64,000 nucleotides of DNA. Source: Paratinospora sagittata (Eukaryota; Streptophyta; Magnoliopsida; Ranunculales; Menispermaceae). Within the stretch, counting starts at the first letter, position 1, and every line of letters begins with the position of its first letter. This document shows, piece after piece, positions 11,529 through 22,700 of the stretch. Location of the stretch: NCBI GenBank assembly GCA_035771175.1, contig CM069590.1, positions 31,634,821-31,698,820 on the forward strand. Direction: 5' to 3'. Made by a program: the position numbers and the translations under genes. The notes under the pieces were generated by a model, which was not told the DNA's origin, did not search any database, and saw only the letters and a list, made by a program, of their open reading frames with translations.

Positions 11529-14521
11529 TGTAGCACCCGTGCCTTTAGGTGACGTCATTTTGACCCATAGTGTACCTGCAGAGTACCCGTATACGTATGT
11601 GTATATGTATTTTGATGCTCGAAGCACGTAAGTTCGAGTGTCTTTGCATGATTTTAGATCATAAAGAGTGCGCATGAAGTTTCAGAACCATCAGAGACCC
11701 GTTCGACGTCAAATCATGTCGAGAACGGTGTTTTGGATCCAGTGGAGCTCGCTCCATGAAGGAAGAAATTTCTGTCACAAATTACATCATGGTTCGATCT
11801 CCTAGATCCGTGGTCAGATTGTGCTGAAAGTTTTTCAGCTCATTCTTATATGATAGATCTTCATTATGAACGGTGACGATCTTGATCGGAGTTACCTATT
11901 ATGAGTTATAAGACTCCAAACACTGTTTCATGGATTTTCGGATTTTTTTACGCAGTTTTGATCAAACTGTTAGATCTCGCAATTCCACCGTTGGATTGAG
12001 TTGAACGTTTACCAATATGTTGGTAACTGAATCATGAAACATTTTAACGGTTATGATGTTAAATTGGTTGGTATTTTGCAACAAATTAACTATCTAAGTG
12101 CAAGTATTGCAACAGGAAAACTGATTTTTTGATAGTTTTTGGCAACTTTAAGTTGTGGGCCCAAGCTTGTCTATTTAAGCAACCAAAACGTAATTTTAGG
12201 CTCATTTGCTCATTTCTCAGCCAGGAAAGAAAGAAAGGAGCTGGAGAGGAGAAAAGGAGAGGAAACCTAGGGTTGGTGGATTCTGCTCAAAATCCCTAAG
12301 GTTTGCATGTTTTTCCTCATTGTTCTTCCTTCAATCTCTTTGGTTCATGCATACTAGTGTTGTTTTGATGCATGCATTGTATGAAACCCAGATTTGAAGG
12401 GGAAGTGGAAATCAAATGTTGTCCAAATGTTTTGCATGTTTGATATGTGTGTTTAGAGTGTGTTGGGAACCCTCTAAAGGCAAAAACCCCAATTTCTAAC
12501 AAGAAATTGGTAGGGTTTAAGTACAAATGACCTAGTCTTGATTCATTGACCTAGACTTTGACTTAAGCTTTGCATGCCATCTATGATGGACTGATCAGTA
12601 TTAGGGACTGATTCTTGTATTTAGCTTGAGATTTTAATGGTGAAATCATATGGTTTAGTATAAATGGTCATTGTTTGGTTCATCGCCTTAGGCTTTTCCA
12701 AAAGTCATGCATGTCAACTATGTTGTTCTAGGTGGCATTATGAATGAAACCATGTTGTTAGATCAGTAAATTTTTTGGCTATGTATGGTGGCCTAGTGTA
12801 AAATTGACAATATGGCCTATGTATGAAAATTTCCAGATTTGGGGCTTTTGATGCTCTTGATATAAAATATGGAAAATTATGCAATGTAGGTCTAATTGGA
12901 CATGATTAGGGTTGTTTGATGATTGAATTCAGTGGGTTCTCATAATGGACACCCTAAGGTTAACTATTTTTTATCTAGGCTAAGTATTTGGCATTTTTCA
13001 TACACTTTGGCAATTTTGCATGTAATTTGGGGATTTTGCCCAAATTGCGACTTTTCAACCAAAGCAAGTCAATTTATGAAATTAACTTGGGGATAGTTTA
13101 ATTGGACCCAAATTGAGTAGAATCGTGGGTTTAAAATGTTAGAACCTATGTTAAATTGATATGACTTAGTTTATTTTGACTTTATGTTTTATATTGGCCT
13201 AATTGGGGTTTTGACCAAGACTTAGTCAATTGATGAAATTGACTTGATGTATAGTCTAATTGACCCTAATTATAATTGAATTTCATGTATATTAGTTGTT
13301 GGATCATGGGATCACCCTATTACATTCAATTTAGGTCAATCTTAGTTTAATTGACTCTAAATGATCAAGTTGGACAATATGAAAATTGGCTCAAGGGGGT
13401 AATCAATTTAGAATCTAATTGACTTTAGATTTAGTTTGAAAATGGGGTTTTGACACACTTTATGACTGATTTTCAGTTGTGTGAACCATGTTATTTCTAG
13501 GTCTTGTGATTGATCTTGAACCCGTTTAGTCAATTGGAGAGTTTTGGCGATTGGATTGGCTAGACTTAGCCAATCAAGAGTGAGTGTTCTTTTACTTTTG
13601 GATTATTTATATGTGGCATTGTAGTATAGAAATGTTTTAAATGCTTATGTATGATGGTATGCATGTTTTTATATTCCATGAAATTCATTGGGATGACAAT
13701 TTGGGTTGAGGCTCGTAGTTGGAATTTCCTCTTTTTGGGAATTCTCGTAAGTCTAGCGGTGATCCCAGTTGTGTACCTAACAGAGGGTTTTATGGCTTGT
13801 GTATGGGTAGGTTAGTTAGGCTACTCTTATGTGCCCCACAAACCAAGAAATCCTATTAGGATGTGAGTATTGTGTGAGTGATCAGGTATTGTGTGTAGCG
13901 CTCCGGCCTTGAACCCCCGTACTCAGGAGGTGTTAGGATTGCATGAGCATGACTACAAATGTTATGCATCGTCTTATGTATGACTTGATCCATTATGTTA
14001 GCATGTATGTAATCTATTTCACCATCATGATATTTCAACTGTTTTATGATCTTACCATGTTTTATAAATGCACGTATATGCCACTTGTAAATAACATTCA
14101 CTGAGCTGGCTGTAGCTCACACCTCACCATATTCTTTCAGGATCTGATAGAAAAGGAAAAGGGAAGGCTTGACTGCGGAGCGTCCCTTGTTTTTGTTTCA
14201 TGTAGGTGTTGTACATTTAGTTTTGTATTTTGATAATTATGTACATGATAACACCTAGTAATTGTATATTTAACACATAGTTGGGATGTGTTGGGTTTTG
14301 TATCATTTTGAAGATTTCAGAATTTTATATTTGTAAAAATTTGGAGAAGTAATATTTTATTTCATTATGATCATGTTAGTCGGTTGTTAAGGATGTACTT
14401 TTATTTCTGTTTGAGGATTCGTATATGTATTCGAGAGCTGACGGGACGTCGGGTGTACCGACGGAGGGTATACTCGAGGTTCCCGTACCGGTCATGACGT
14501 CACGTAGAGTGGGTCGTGACA
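11529..14521 (+). repeat. 3' LTR of Tekay element E2 (2993 bp)
   Basis: TGTAGCACC at the start, GTGACA at the end. It shares scattered blocks with the D-family LTRs (the GAACGGTG, ACCGTTGGAT and TGGCCTA... blocks), so the two Tekay families have related LTRs. It holds no convincing gene; short open frames at 12206 and 13856 look accidental. Confidence 0.8.
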
Positions 14522-15006
14522 CAATGACACCCAAACATGATCAAAGTGTTTAAAAATGCATAGGTATGAAGATAGGGAATTAACACAAAATGGCTTGAAG
14601 TTTATCAATTCATAGGCGTTAAAAGAAACAGTTATATAGCTAGAAATGGGAAACTAGGGTGTAATAAAAAATATGTAAGCTTTATGGTCACAAACTGTCC
14701 AAAAAATGGCCTAAATCATCTTCCTCCTAGCATGATCTTTAGGATTTCGCCTCGAGTGGTGATCAAACTTGTTCTAGTATGCCTAGAGATCTATAATATG
14801 ACTTGACAAGCGAGAATCACTTTCCACAATCCTAGTATAATGGTCACAACCATATACTCATAGTTAAGTCTCTCCAACTAAGTCTAGCAAGAATTGGGTC
14901 AAGCACACAGAGTTAAAGGTACTCTCTACATTCTCCTATAGTTCCTGCCTCCCCAAAGCTCTCTCATCATAGACCAACCATATGTAAATCTAATCAAGTT
15001 CACATA
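14522..15006 (-). repeat. Athila-type LTR, 5' part, minus strand
   Basis: Complementary to the LTR at 8600-9080; shared anchors include the block with GGCGAAATCCT and the one with CACTTTGATCATGTT. It was probably the target into which E2 inserted, since E2's LTR end adjoins it directly. Confidence 0.7.
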
Positions 15007-15020
15007 CCCCCCCCCCCCCC
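15007..15020 (-). other. Homopolymeric polypurine tract (14 C on plus strand)
   Basis: A run of 14 C (G on the minus strand) lies between the post-pol region and the LTR, at the same place as a 12-G run at 55650-55661 and the GGGGG tract at 8536-8540. Confidence 0.6.
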
Positions 15021-15120
15021 GCTCAAACTGAAACTCAACATTGTCCTCAATGTTAAATAATATAAGGAATGCAAAGGACACATAAAAAAAAAGAGGGTGG
15101 AAAGAAAACTCCCCTACAAG

Positions 15121-15415
15121 GCTTCACTCCTGCTCGTCATCCTCTTCTTCGTCAAGTTCTTCATCTGGTTGGAGCTCTCAGAATTGAGGTGGTAGAGGGA
15201 ATTGGACTGCATTAGCTCCTGCATTGAGGTTGCACACATTGAACATCTGTACTAAGGAGGAGTTGAAGTCAACAATGTAGTTCACAAATTGTTCAAAATG
15301 ACGATGATGACTTTGAACATCATGCTCAAGCTGTGAGATGCGTTCTGGCATTGAAGAATGTTGTGGCTGCGGGGGACGAGAAGAAGAAGCTTCATGAGTA
15401 CATCCCCCACCAGGA
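15121..15415 (-). pseudogene. C-terminal fragment of Athila-type post-pol protein
   Basis: Minus-strand frame shows SQLEHDVQSHHRHFEQF (coil-like), then NSSLVQMFNVCNLNAGANAV and PLPPQF before a TGA, followed by an acidic stretch. The block SLVQMFN...NAxQFxxPP matches the end of the ORF at 54693-55538 (SSLVQMFNSRGINSRTNAI), so it is the same protein family. The N-terminal two thirds are missing, cut off at about 15415-15425. Confidence 0.7.
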
Positions 15416-15424
15416 GGAATCTCT

Positions 15425-15751
15425 ACAGTAGGACCGTAAGTTGAGAAACGGTCAGCTGAGAAACGATAGTTCTCCCACCCATAAGTTGAGAAAGTGTATT
15501 TGTTTGATCTTCACCCGTAAGATGGTCCATAGTGGAGTTGGAACAAATCCTAACTTAGGAGGCTAGGCAGTGGACGTAGGTGAGGCCGAACCACTATAAA
15601 TCTTGATTGCATTGTCTCTTTTCATTTATCGTATTCATTTGCTATACTTTGTTTAATCTACTTTCAATATTCTGCATAATATTAAGAAAGGTTAAAATCT
15701 GCAAAGTGTCCAATTCACCCCCTCCCCTTCTTGGACATATCTAGGCCAACA
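15425..15751 (+). repeat. Sirevirus-like LTR, 3' end (5' LTR of B1)
   Basis: Follows the solo LTR (37060-37406): CCGTAAGTTGAGAAACGG-type repeats, the GTAGTGGACGTAGG-like block, CACTATAAATCTTG, and terminal GGCCAACA at 15751 followed two bases later by a primer-binding site. The first 1.6 kb of the LTR is missing. Confidence 0.85.
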
Positions 15752-15753
15752 AT

Positions 15754-15765
15754 TGGTATTAGAGC
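15754..15765 (+). other. Primer-binding site of B1
   Basis: TGGTATTAGAGC differs by one base from the TGGTATCAGAGC complementary to initiator Met-tRNA and stands two bases after the LTR end. Confidence 0.8.
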
Positions 15766-15804
15766 AGGTTAACCGTCAATGTATCTAACCATCTTTGATT
15801 AAGT

Positions 15805-16874
15805 ATGGTAGGACAAAACAAAAGAAGTACTTATCTTTTAAGTGAAGGAAACTCCACAAACCGACCACCACTGTTCAAGGGAGAAACTATTCACACTGGA
15901 AAACTAAAATTAGGTACTACCTAAAAGCCCAAGATTTGAAGATGTGGGATGTTGTGACAAACGGCTGTCCAACGCCTACTAAAATAGTTGTCGGTGCTAC
16001 TGTCCCGAAGGAAATAGACGAATGGAGTACCTAGGAAAAGAAAAGAGAACTATTAAATAACCAAGCTATAAACATTTTGGTTTGCAGTTTATCAGTTGAA
16101 TAGTTCAACAGAGTCAGTGCGTGTGAAGCCGCTAAGGAAATCTGGAACAAGTTAGAGGTCACCCATGAAGGAACTTTGCAAGTTAAAAAGGCAAAGCTCC
16201 AATTGTTAGTTGAAAAATATGAGACCTATAGGGTGAAGGAAATTGATTCATTAGCTGAGGCTATTGCTCGATTTATAACAAACATCAATGAGATGAAGAA
16301 CATAGGAAAAGTCTATAACCTAGAAGAAACTGTTAGAAAGTTTCTAAAAGGCCTACCCAGAGCATGGGAACTCAAGGCCATGGCCATTGAAGAAGCCAAG
16401 AATCTGGCTGAATACATTTTTGATGAACTATGCGGTTCATTAATCGTTCATGAAATGAAGATAAAAGATAAGATGAGCCTAGTCAAGGTTGAGGAAAAAG
16501 AAAAAAAATCTAATACCCTCAATGCTGAAATTGACTCTGAAGATGATTCAAACTCAGAAGATGGCATGGGTATGTTGTCTAGAAAGTTTAACAAGTTGCT
16601 TAGAAGAAAGAGTAAGAATAACTCTTACTCAAGGTTTCACAAAGGAAAGAAACCCAAGTCTAAACTTGTAGAGTTAATATGTTATGGTTGCAACAAACCA
16701 GGTCATGTAAAGAGTGAATGTCCCATTAAATATAAGAAGAACTCCAGCTCGTATAGAAAGGACAAGAAAGTTCTCAAAGCTACATGGGATGATTCAAGCT
16801 CAAGCAAAGATGAAGCGGATTCAGATCACATAGTTGCACTGTGCTTAATGGAAGGCACCAAGGTAAAATCTTAA
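15805..16874 (+). pseudogene. Copia gag (B1), Sirevirus-like, with zinc knuckle
   Basis: The likely start is the ATG at 15805 (MVGQNKRS). The N-terminal part carries the RPPLFKGE motif and KAQDLKMWDVV, broken by a frameshift near 15905 and stops near 16033 and 16100. The frame 16176-16874 is open: a helical gag region (ARFITNINEMKNIG, KFLKGLPRAWE), a Lys-rich stretch and the nucleocapsid CCHC knuckle CYGCNKPGHVKSEC, then an acidic Ser-rich end. Gag builds the virus-like particle in the cytoplasm. A homologous gag without a knuckle is seen at 37412-38460. Confidence 0.85.
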
Positions 16875-17330
16875 CCCATTAACAGAGCTCTATACTCATA
16901 TTCATAAGCTTAAGACAAAACTTAGTAAAGATACCAAGAAGAATGAGAAGCTCAAGCATAGTCTTGAAGAAGGTCTTGAGGAAATAGAATTCTAACAAGA
17001 AGAGCTAAAAGGATTGTCTCTAGACAATTATCAACTTAAGAAAGTTGTTGGGAAACTAAAAAATGAAAATGAAATTCTTAGAAAGGAAAAAGAAGACCTG
17101 AACTGCATCATGACTAAATTCACAAATGGTAAAAGTTTTTTGACATGATGTTAGGATCACAACAATGTGCATTCGACAAAACTGGATTAGGCTATACTCA
17201 TGGGTCAAAGCAAAAGGAATACAATACCTTACTAACCAAATGACCACATGCCACAAATTCCAAGGATTTAAACGAAAATTAAAATACTGATCAAGTCCTT
17301 AAGAATTCTAGACTCCTCATCGGTCACCCC
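16875..17330 (+). pseudogene. Coiled-coil gag tail and start of pol (B1)
   Basis: Directly after the stop at 16872-16874 the frames show a heptad-rich stretch (KLKTKLSKDTKKNEKLKHSL, LKNENEILRKEKEDL) and, after a break at about 17140, LGSQQCAFDKTGLGYTHGSK, a block I associate with the gag-protease junction of Sireviruses. The sequence then jumps to RT at about 17330, so protease and integrase are deleted. Confidence 0.6.
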
Positions 17331-17893
17331 AAAGATCAAATACTAGGTGATCCATCTAAGGGTGTGAATACTAGAGCAGCAATGAACGAAGATCAAGGGC
17401 ACATAGCCTTTGTATCACAAAAAAAACCTTCTAAGGTTGAGGATGCTCTAAAAGATGAAAATTGGACTCTTGCCATGCAAGAAGAATTGAGACACTTTGC
17501 TAGAAACAATGTGTGGAAACTAATACCTACATGATACCAAACGGTACATTTTTTAGCCAAAACAAGTATGCTAAGGATATGATAAAGAAATTCAAGTTCG
17601 AAAACTTGAAAACAATTGAAACCCCATGCAACTCAGCTGTAAAAAATGGACAAAGATGATATAGGAAAACCCATAGACATTAAGCATTATAGAAGCATGA
17701 TTGGTAGCTTGTTATATCTGACAACAAGTAGACCAGACATAATGTTTAGTGTTTGTCTATGTGCAAGATTTCAGTCAAGTCCTGGAGAATTACACCTAAA
17801 ATGTGTTAAAAAATATTTAGATATATTAGTGGAACTACTGATCTTGGAATTTGGTATCCCAAAGGTACTTCTTTTGAGCTTAGGAGCTTTATA
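17331..17893 (+). pseudogene. Copia RT fragments (B1)
   Basis: Shows the RT entry (DPSKGVNTRAA, KVEDALKDENWTLAMQEEL), then a jump at about 17530 to the far end of RT (QNKYAKDMIKKFKF, GSLLYLTTSRPDIMFSVCLCARFQ). The region with the catalytic YVDD is deleted; B2 keeps it at about 23453-23464. The longest open part is 17646-17894. Confidence 0.75.
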
Positions 17894-18355
17894 GACTCCG
17901 ACTACGCAAGTTGTCTAATTGATAGGAAAAGTACCTTAGGATTTTGTCACTTCATGGGAAACTCACTAATTTCTTGGTTCAGGAAAAAGCAAAATTCAGT
18001 GGCATTATCCACAGCCGAAGCAAAATACGTTATAGCCGGCAGTTGTTGTGCTCAAATCTTATATATGAAACAACAACTTGAGGATTACCAAATTCATATT
18101 GATTGTGTGAAAATATCTTGTGACAATACAAGTGCTATAAATATTTCAAAGAATCCAGTGCTACACTCAAGAACAAAGCACATTGAGATTAGGCATCTTA
18201 GAGATCATGTGCAAATAGGAGATGTGAAATTGATCCATGTTGGTACTAAAGATCAACTAGCAAATATTTTTACCAAGGCATTGCCAAAAGATCAATTTAT
18301 TCACATTCGTAGGGAATTAGGCATGTTTAGGGAGTCAAATGCAAGTAATCTTTGA
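17894..18355 (+). pseudogene. Copia RNase H (B1)
   Basis: Open from 17954 to TGA at 18355. Recognisable by SWFRKKQNSVALSTAEAKY (with the catalytic Glu), CDNTSAINISKNPV and the end HVGTKDQLANIFTKALP. The first catalytic Asp is in the DSDYAS block just upstream, in another frame. The domain itself is nearly intact; B2 carries a more damaged copy at 23746-24400. Confidence 0.85.
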
Positions 18356-18769
18356 TTAATCATGTTTGATGCTGAAAATAAGGTTTGGAATGTCAAAATC
18401 ATAAAATTTTTTAAATTTCATAAGCACCAGCGCGCAAGAGGGAGCTCTACCACGCTAGCAAGCTAAAGGGAGATTGGGCAAATTCACTTCTCGGTGAACT
18501 GCGCTAACTTAGTAGCGCCTACGCGCTAACGGGTCGTATTTAAGTGATACTATTTAAAGACCCATGCGATTATCTTTCTTCTAGCTCACTCGTCCAAGCC
18601 CTAGCTCGCTAGCACGACTTGCACAACTTCGTCCTAGCTCAATTCTAATTCGTTTTCCACGATTCTTGGATCAAAACGGCGGGATTTTCACTGTAAATCT
18701 CTTTCTCATCCTTCAATTTTAGTTTCAATCTTTCTTTTGGACGAACCGTAGCTCGTCATTTTGTTTCAA
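18356..18769 (+). other. Spacer between RNase H and post-pol ORF (B1)
   Basis: No gene seen. Contains a GC-rich cluster at about 18427-18540 with AGCGCGC, TTAGTAGCGCC and ACGCGCTAACG, the only such cluster in the inner part of B1; similar motifs return in its 3' LTR (21458-21620). Confidence 0.5.
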
Positions 18770-20269
18770 ATGGCACCAAAACACTCTGAAGCCCCATTTC
18801 GGTCCAACCTACCAAGAGAACCAACCCCAGATATCGATCTCGAACGTCATGTCAAGCAAAGCTACGATCATCCTACCCGAGCTAGAACTGGAACGGTTCG
18901 TATTCCATCCTTACCTGTTGATTATGAAGAAATTAACAAACAATATATCTCTCACACTGTGACTAATGCTACTTGGGTAAACTTTGCTTACTTTCAAAAG
19001 CGTCGAATACCTATTGAAGAATATTTCAAACATCAAGGGTGGATCCCCTTTGTCACTTACCCAAATAAATGGTATCCTACCCTCATTCGCATCCTATACA
19101 CCAACCTCAAGTTGAAGCGCGAAACTGGATATGTGTTTTACACCACTGTGTTAGGACATAATTTTGAGATTACTCCTGAGCTCTTTGCCATATACTTCAT
19201 ATACCCACTGAGAATAAACAAATTGCCACAAAGAAAAACAATATGGTGAAATTCCCTAGATATGATGCCTTGGTAACATTAAATATGTTATCCACAGTGG
19301 TTCTTGATCATGTCCCCAATCCTCTGTCTAACCAAACTTTGAAAGGCATTCCCTGGTTACTCAACAATATTGTGTTTAGACTCTTTCAGCCTCAAAAAAT
19401 GAGTAGAACCAATGACAATGTCTTTGATCTTTTCCTTACTTGGTGTCTTTACACCAAAACCCACATTGACCTTACCTATGTGATTATGGATTGCATGGAT
19501 TCCATTCGATGCACTCACCGCAATGTTCCTTTCGCCATGCACCTCACCAGTTTCTTTGAAAGCACTAGTATAAATCTGAAGGTGGAAAAGGATGTAAAGG
19601 AGGTTACATTCAAATAGTTGCATTGGCTCGATTATAGTGAAACATATGAGGTATTTTTACTACAAGCCAAGGCGAAAGTGGATGCATAGAGACGAATTGC
19701 CTGAGGGAGCCCCGAAAAAGTCATTCTCATCAACTAAAGATGGTGACCCTCCTGCGATTGATTCTGAGGCCACCACATCTGATACTTGAGCCCCTGGCAA
19801 GCCCACGGACCATGTCCCTTATGACCAGGAGGTTACTTCAGCCCCTCTTGCGGACATTGTCTGTCCTAGCACTGCAGCTCCACCTTTCCCTCTCCCGGAT
19901 GTTGTTGGACCCATTACTTCTATTCCATCCTCTCCTATTCAAGGCTCTTTACTAGCAGGAGATCATCTTTCACCCCCACCAGTCGAGGTCGCATCTCCAT
20001 CTCATGTCGTGGCTCCAGATGTTCATATTCCAGAGCCTTCTTCTTCAATTCTCGCCTCTATCTTACGGATAGTCCAGGAGATGCAGACTACACAGACGGC
20101 GATGTTTTCGCATATCACATCGACTCTTACAGGCATGCAGACTAGGATGGACACTCAGGAGCAGATGATGATAGCCATCCGAGATTGGCTGCCTTCCGAG
20201 ACTACTTTTAGCACGATCCCTCCATGGTTCGTTAACCTGGAGAGGACTATATGTGGTGAAGTTGGTTAG
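18770..20269 (+). pseudogene. Sirevirus post-pol (env-like) ORF, putative plant transposon protein domain (B1)
   Basis: Start chosen at ATG 18770 (MAPKHSE). Frame one (to 19249) has the domain core with NKWYPTLIRILYTNLK and TTVLGHNFEITPELF; frame two (19243-19617) has NVFDLFLTWCLYTKTHIDL; a Pro-rich linker follows, then a coiled-coil segment in frame three (20009-20269, SILASILRIVQEMQTTQ to EQMMIAIRDWL). Two frameshifts and stops near 19680 break it. It resembles what databases call putative plant transposon protein, found after pol; its job is unknown. Homologous pieces are at 39131-40987 and, more distantly, 54693-55538. No signal peptide or membrane segment is visible. Confidence 0.7.
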
Positions 20270-20988
20270 TCTGTAGCGAGCATTATGTCTTTCAATACTC
20301 AACTCCAGTTCGTGACCCTTCTCTGCTTGCTCATGCCACGAGATCTATGCACACCACCTCGACTTGAGTTCTCATTGGAGTTGATTATCTCGAAAGGATT
20401 GAGGCTATTTTAGCATCTCAAGCACATCTACCTCCGATCCCTCCTACTATACCCCCTTAGCCCTCATGGACGTCAATACTACATCATCTTCAATGAAGTC
20501 AGGGTCCTTTTACATATATAGCCCCCAGATGATCTTCACGATGGCCGACTTAACTGCAGTCAGTCAATGACATTCTACGAGATCTTGCTCGTGATATGCC
20601 CCCCTTTTAGGGCACAGTGCCCCTCCTTTTGTGATTTTAGAAGGAGGAGAAGAAGATATGGAGATGTTGGGCATAATTGTAGATAGAGCATAGTGATAGG
20701 GGGAGCTAGCACTAGCACAGCGATAAGGGGAGTTATATCTGTTTTTATTTCATTTTGCTTACACTTATCTCTATCATGTATATTTTGATACTTCTATATA
20801 TAATGGTGTATATGATATGCTTGGATATGATGATATATAATTGATGCTTGACATGTATCTTTGAATTTTGTTTTGTGGTGATATCAGATTTTCAAACAAA
20901 ATGCTATCAAAATTTTTCAAAATTCATGCAAATTTTAGTTTGATACATAAGGCCAATATCGAGTGTTTGAAATCTTCAAAAACGGGGG
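20270..20988 (+). other. 3' noncoding region of B1 with purine-rich tracts
   Basis: No gene supported. It holds purine-rich runs (GGAAGGAGAAGAAGA-like near 20642, GGGGGAG near 20699, AAACGGGGGGA at 20980-20990). The last lies right at the 3' LTR start and is the likely polypurine tract; several tracts are typical of Sireviruses. Confidence 0.45.
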
Positions 20989-22025
20989 GATTGAAGGACC
21001 AAATCCCCGCATGGTGAATGCTCTCACGTTGAGAATTATTCACGTTGGGATTTTGATGATTACAAACAACATTATTAATGAAAAATATATTGTTTCTAAG
21101 TGTTGCAGCAAAATTCATCAAGATCACATCAATAGAAGCTGTAGAAGAAACTCAAGATCAAGCTCAAGCAATGAAGACAAAGGTCTACAAGGGATGAGTC
21201 TTAGTTTGATCTTAGGATTGTAAGATCACACTTAGAACATCTCGGCAAGATCATACTCAAAGTGTTTCAAGTTTTCGAAAATGTTTTGATTTTATCAGAA
21301 AAGGTTTTTCGAATGTTTTTAAACGTGTTCTAAGTATTTTCAATGGTTTAAAAGTGTTTAATCATGTGCCGTGTCAAAATGATTTTAAAGAAATGAAGTT
21401 TCCTTTGATTGATTGGATTTTTAATAAAATAAAAAATCAGATTTTTAAGGCCTCCAGCACGCAGGAAAGAATGGCCAGCGCGCTCGCCAAGTAGCCAGCG
21501 CGCTAGAGAGACCATCTGAAGAAATGGTACTCTCGGCCTTCATACCCAGCGCACTAGCTCAATGTGGCCATCACGCTAGCGAGAGATAATCTCGCCTTGA
21601 CACACTGCCTAGTGCGCTAGCGAAGACAGAATGACAGTTCTGCAGTATGTGGACAAAAAACGTGGTTTCTTCCACTTGCACGATTTTTAATATTTTTTCA
21701 CACATTCACCCTAATCTTTAAGTAGCTTTTGCCCACAACATTGAAGAGAATATTCGACCGTTACATACAAAATACATTAATTAATTTGCATTATTCTAAG
21801 AGATTGAAATCCAAGTTATGGGCATGTTCTTGGTTTGTGTTTTTAAATAGAACGCTTGCTCATTTTGAGCAGCATACAACAATAGCACGAACAAGTGAGA
21901 AAGAAGAATAATAGAGAATGAAAGAAAGAGTTTTTTATTTTTTGAAAGTGTTCTCCAAAAGATCTAAGTGCTCAAAAATGATTTGCGTCTTGTTTTTCTC
22001 AAAACAATTTTTCAAAAACTCCATT
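20989..22025 (+). repeat. Partial 3' LTR of B1
   Basis: Begins GATTGAAGGACC after a purine tract, comparable to the TATTGAACC start of the B2 LTR at 24689. Contains the GGGATTTTGATGATTACAAAC block and a GC-rich cluster (21458-21620) with repeated AGCGCGCT. It is truncated at about 22025, where Copia integrase begins. The start is approximate. Confidence 0.55.
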
Positions 22026-22029
22026 GTGA

Positions 22030-22700
22030 AGGTTTCCCTTGTTGTGATCGTGAATGACTTTACTAGATTTACTTGAGTATTTCTATTAGCTCATAAATCT
22101 GATCCATGTGAAATGTTTATAAAATTTTGTAAAAGAGTTGAAAATGAAAGGGTCATAAAATCAACATAACTAAACGTGATAGAGGAGGCGAATTTGTTAA
22201 TAAGAATCTTGAAGAATTCTGCAATAATCAAGGTTACATTCATCATCTATCAACCCCTAGGACACCTCAACAAAATGATGTAGTTGAAAGGAAGAATAGG
22301 ACTTTGCAAGAAATGTGTAGAAGAATGCTTAATGAGTATAACACTACAAACCATTTTTGTGGAGAAGCTATTAACACAGCCTGTTGTGTAATGAACAAAA
22401 TCTTAATTAGGAAAAACTTGAATAAAACTCCTTATGAACTATGGAAAGGTAGAGCACCAACATCAGTTACTTTCGAGTATTTGGATGTAAGTGTTTTATC
22501 CTTAATGATAAAGACAATTTAGACAAGTTTGAACCTAAATCTGATATAGGAATAGTTTTAGGATACTCTTCTCACATTAGAACCTATAAAGTTTATGAAA
22601 AACCTACTCAAACTGTAGAAGGATTAATTCATTTAAATTTTGATGAAAGTGAAAGTAAGAAAAGTCTTGAGGATGAAATTAAGCAATTAAACTTTGATGA
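22030..22700 (+). pseudogene. Copia integrase, core and C-terminal part (B2)
   Basis: Begins with the core strand VVIVNDFTRFT (first catalytic Asp replaced by Asn; homologs have VDD), a TGA at Trp, then a second-Asp region near 22175 and, in frame, LSTPRTPQQNDVVERKNRTL with the catalytic Glu. The frame 22304-22522 continues with NTTNHFCGEAINTACCVMNK and PYELWKGR. The end of integrase continues in shifted frames (GIVLGYSSHIRTYKVY). The integrase inserts the cDNA into chromosomal DNA. Confidence 0.8.

Larger units (their letters stand above)
9591..14521 (+). mobile_element. Tekay-type chromovirus E2, 5'-truncated, with 3' LTR
   Basis: Holds the second half of pol (RNase H, integrase, chromodomain-like tail), a polypurine tract and a 2993-bp 3' LTR (TGTAGCACC to GTGACA). 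The 5' LTR, gag, protease and RT are lost at about 9590, so no target duplication can be tested at the left; CAATG follows on the right. Related to E1 (1847-3562) in its coding part. Confidence 0.85.
14522..15415 (-). mobile_element. Inverted fragment of an Athila-type element: post-pol ORF end, PPT and LTR start
   Basis: Read on the minus strand: C-terminus of the post-pol protein (15415 down to 15121), a short spacer with the ACAATGTTGAG block, a 14-base G run, and about 485 bp of LTR matching 8600-9080. Element E2 abuts it at 14521 and a Copia LTR fragment at about 15425. Orientation is opposite to the two other Athila elements. Confidence 0.75.
15752..22025 (+). mobile_element. Sirevirus-like Copia element B1, internal region and partial 3' LTR
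   Basis: Order: PBS, gag with zinc knuckle, coiled-coil tail, large pol deletion, RT end, RNase H, spacer, post-pol ORF, purine-rich region, partial 3' LTR. Gag plus a post-pol ORF after RNase H is the layout of the Sirevirus lineage. Protease, integrase and the RT core are absent. The 3' LTR is cut at about 22025 by element B2. Confidence 0.8.

Noticed and set aside
18770..20269. Viral envelope glycoprotein
   Set aside because: The post-pol position invites the name env, but I see no signal peptide, membrane anchor or cleavage site in this ORF or in those at 39131 and 54693, so only env-like by position is used.
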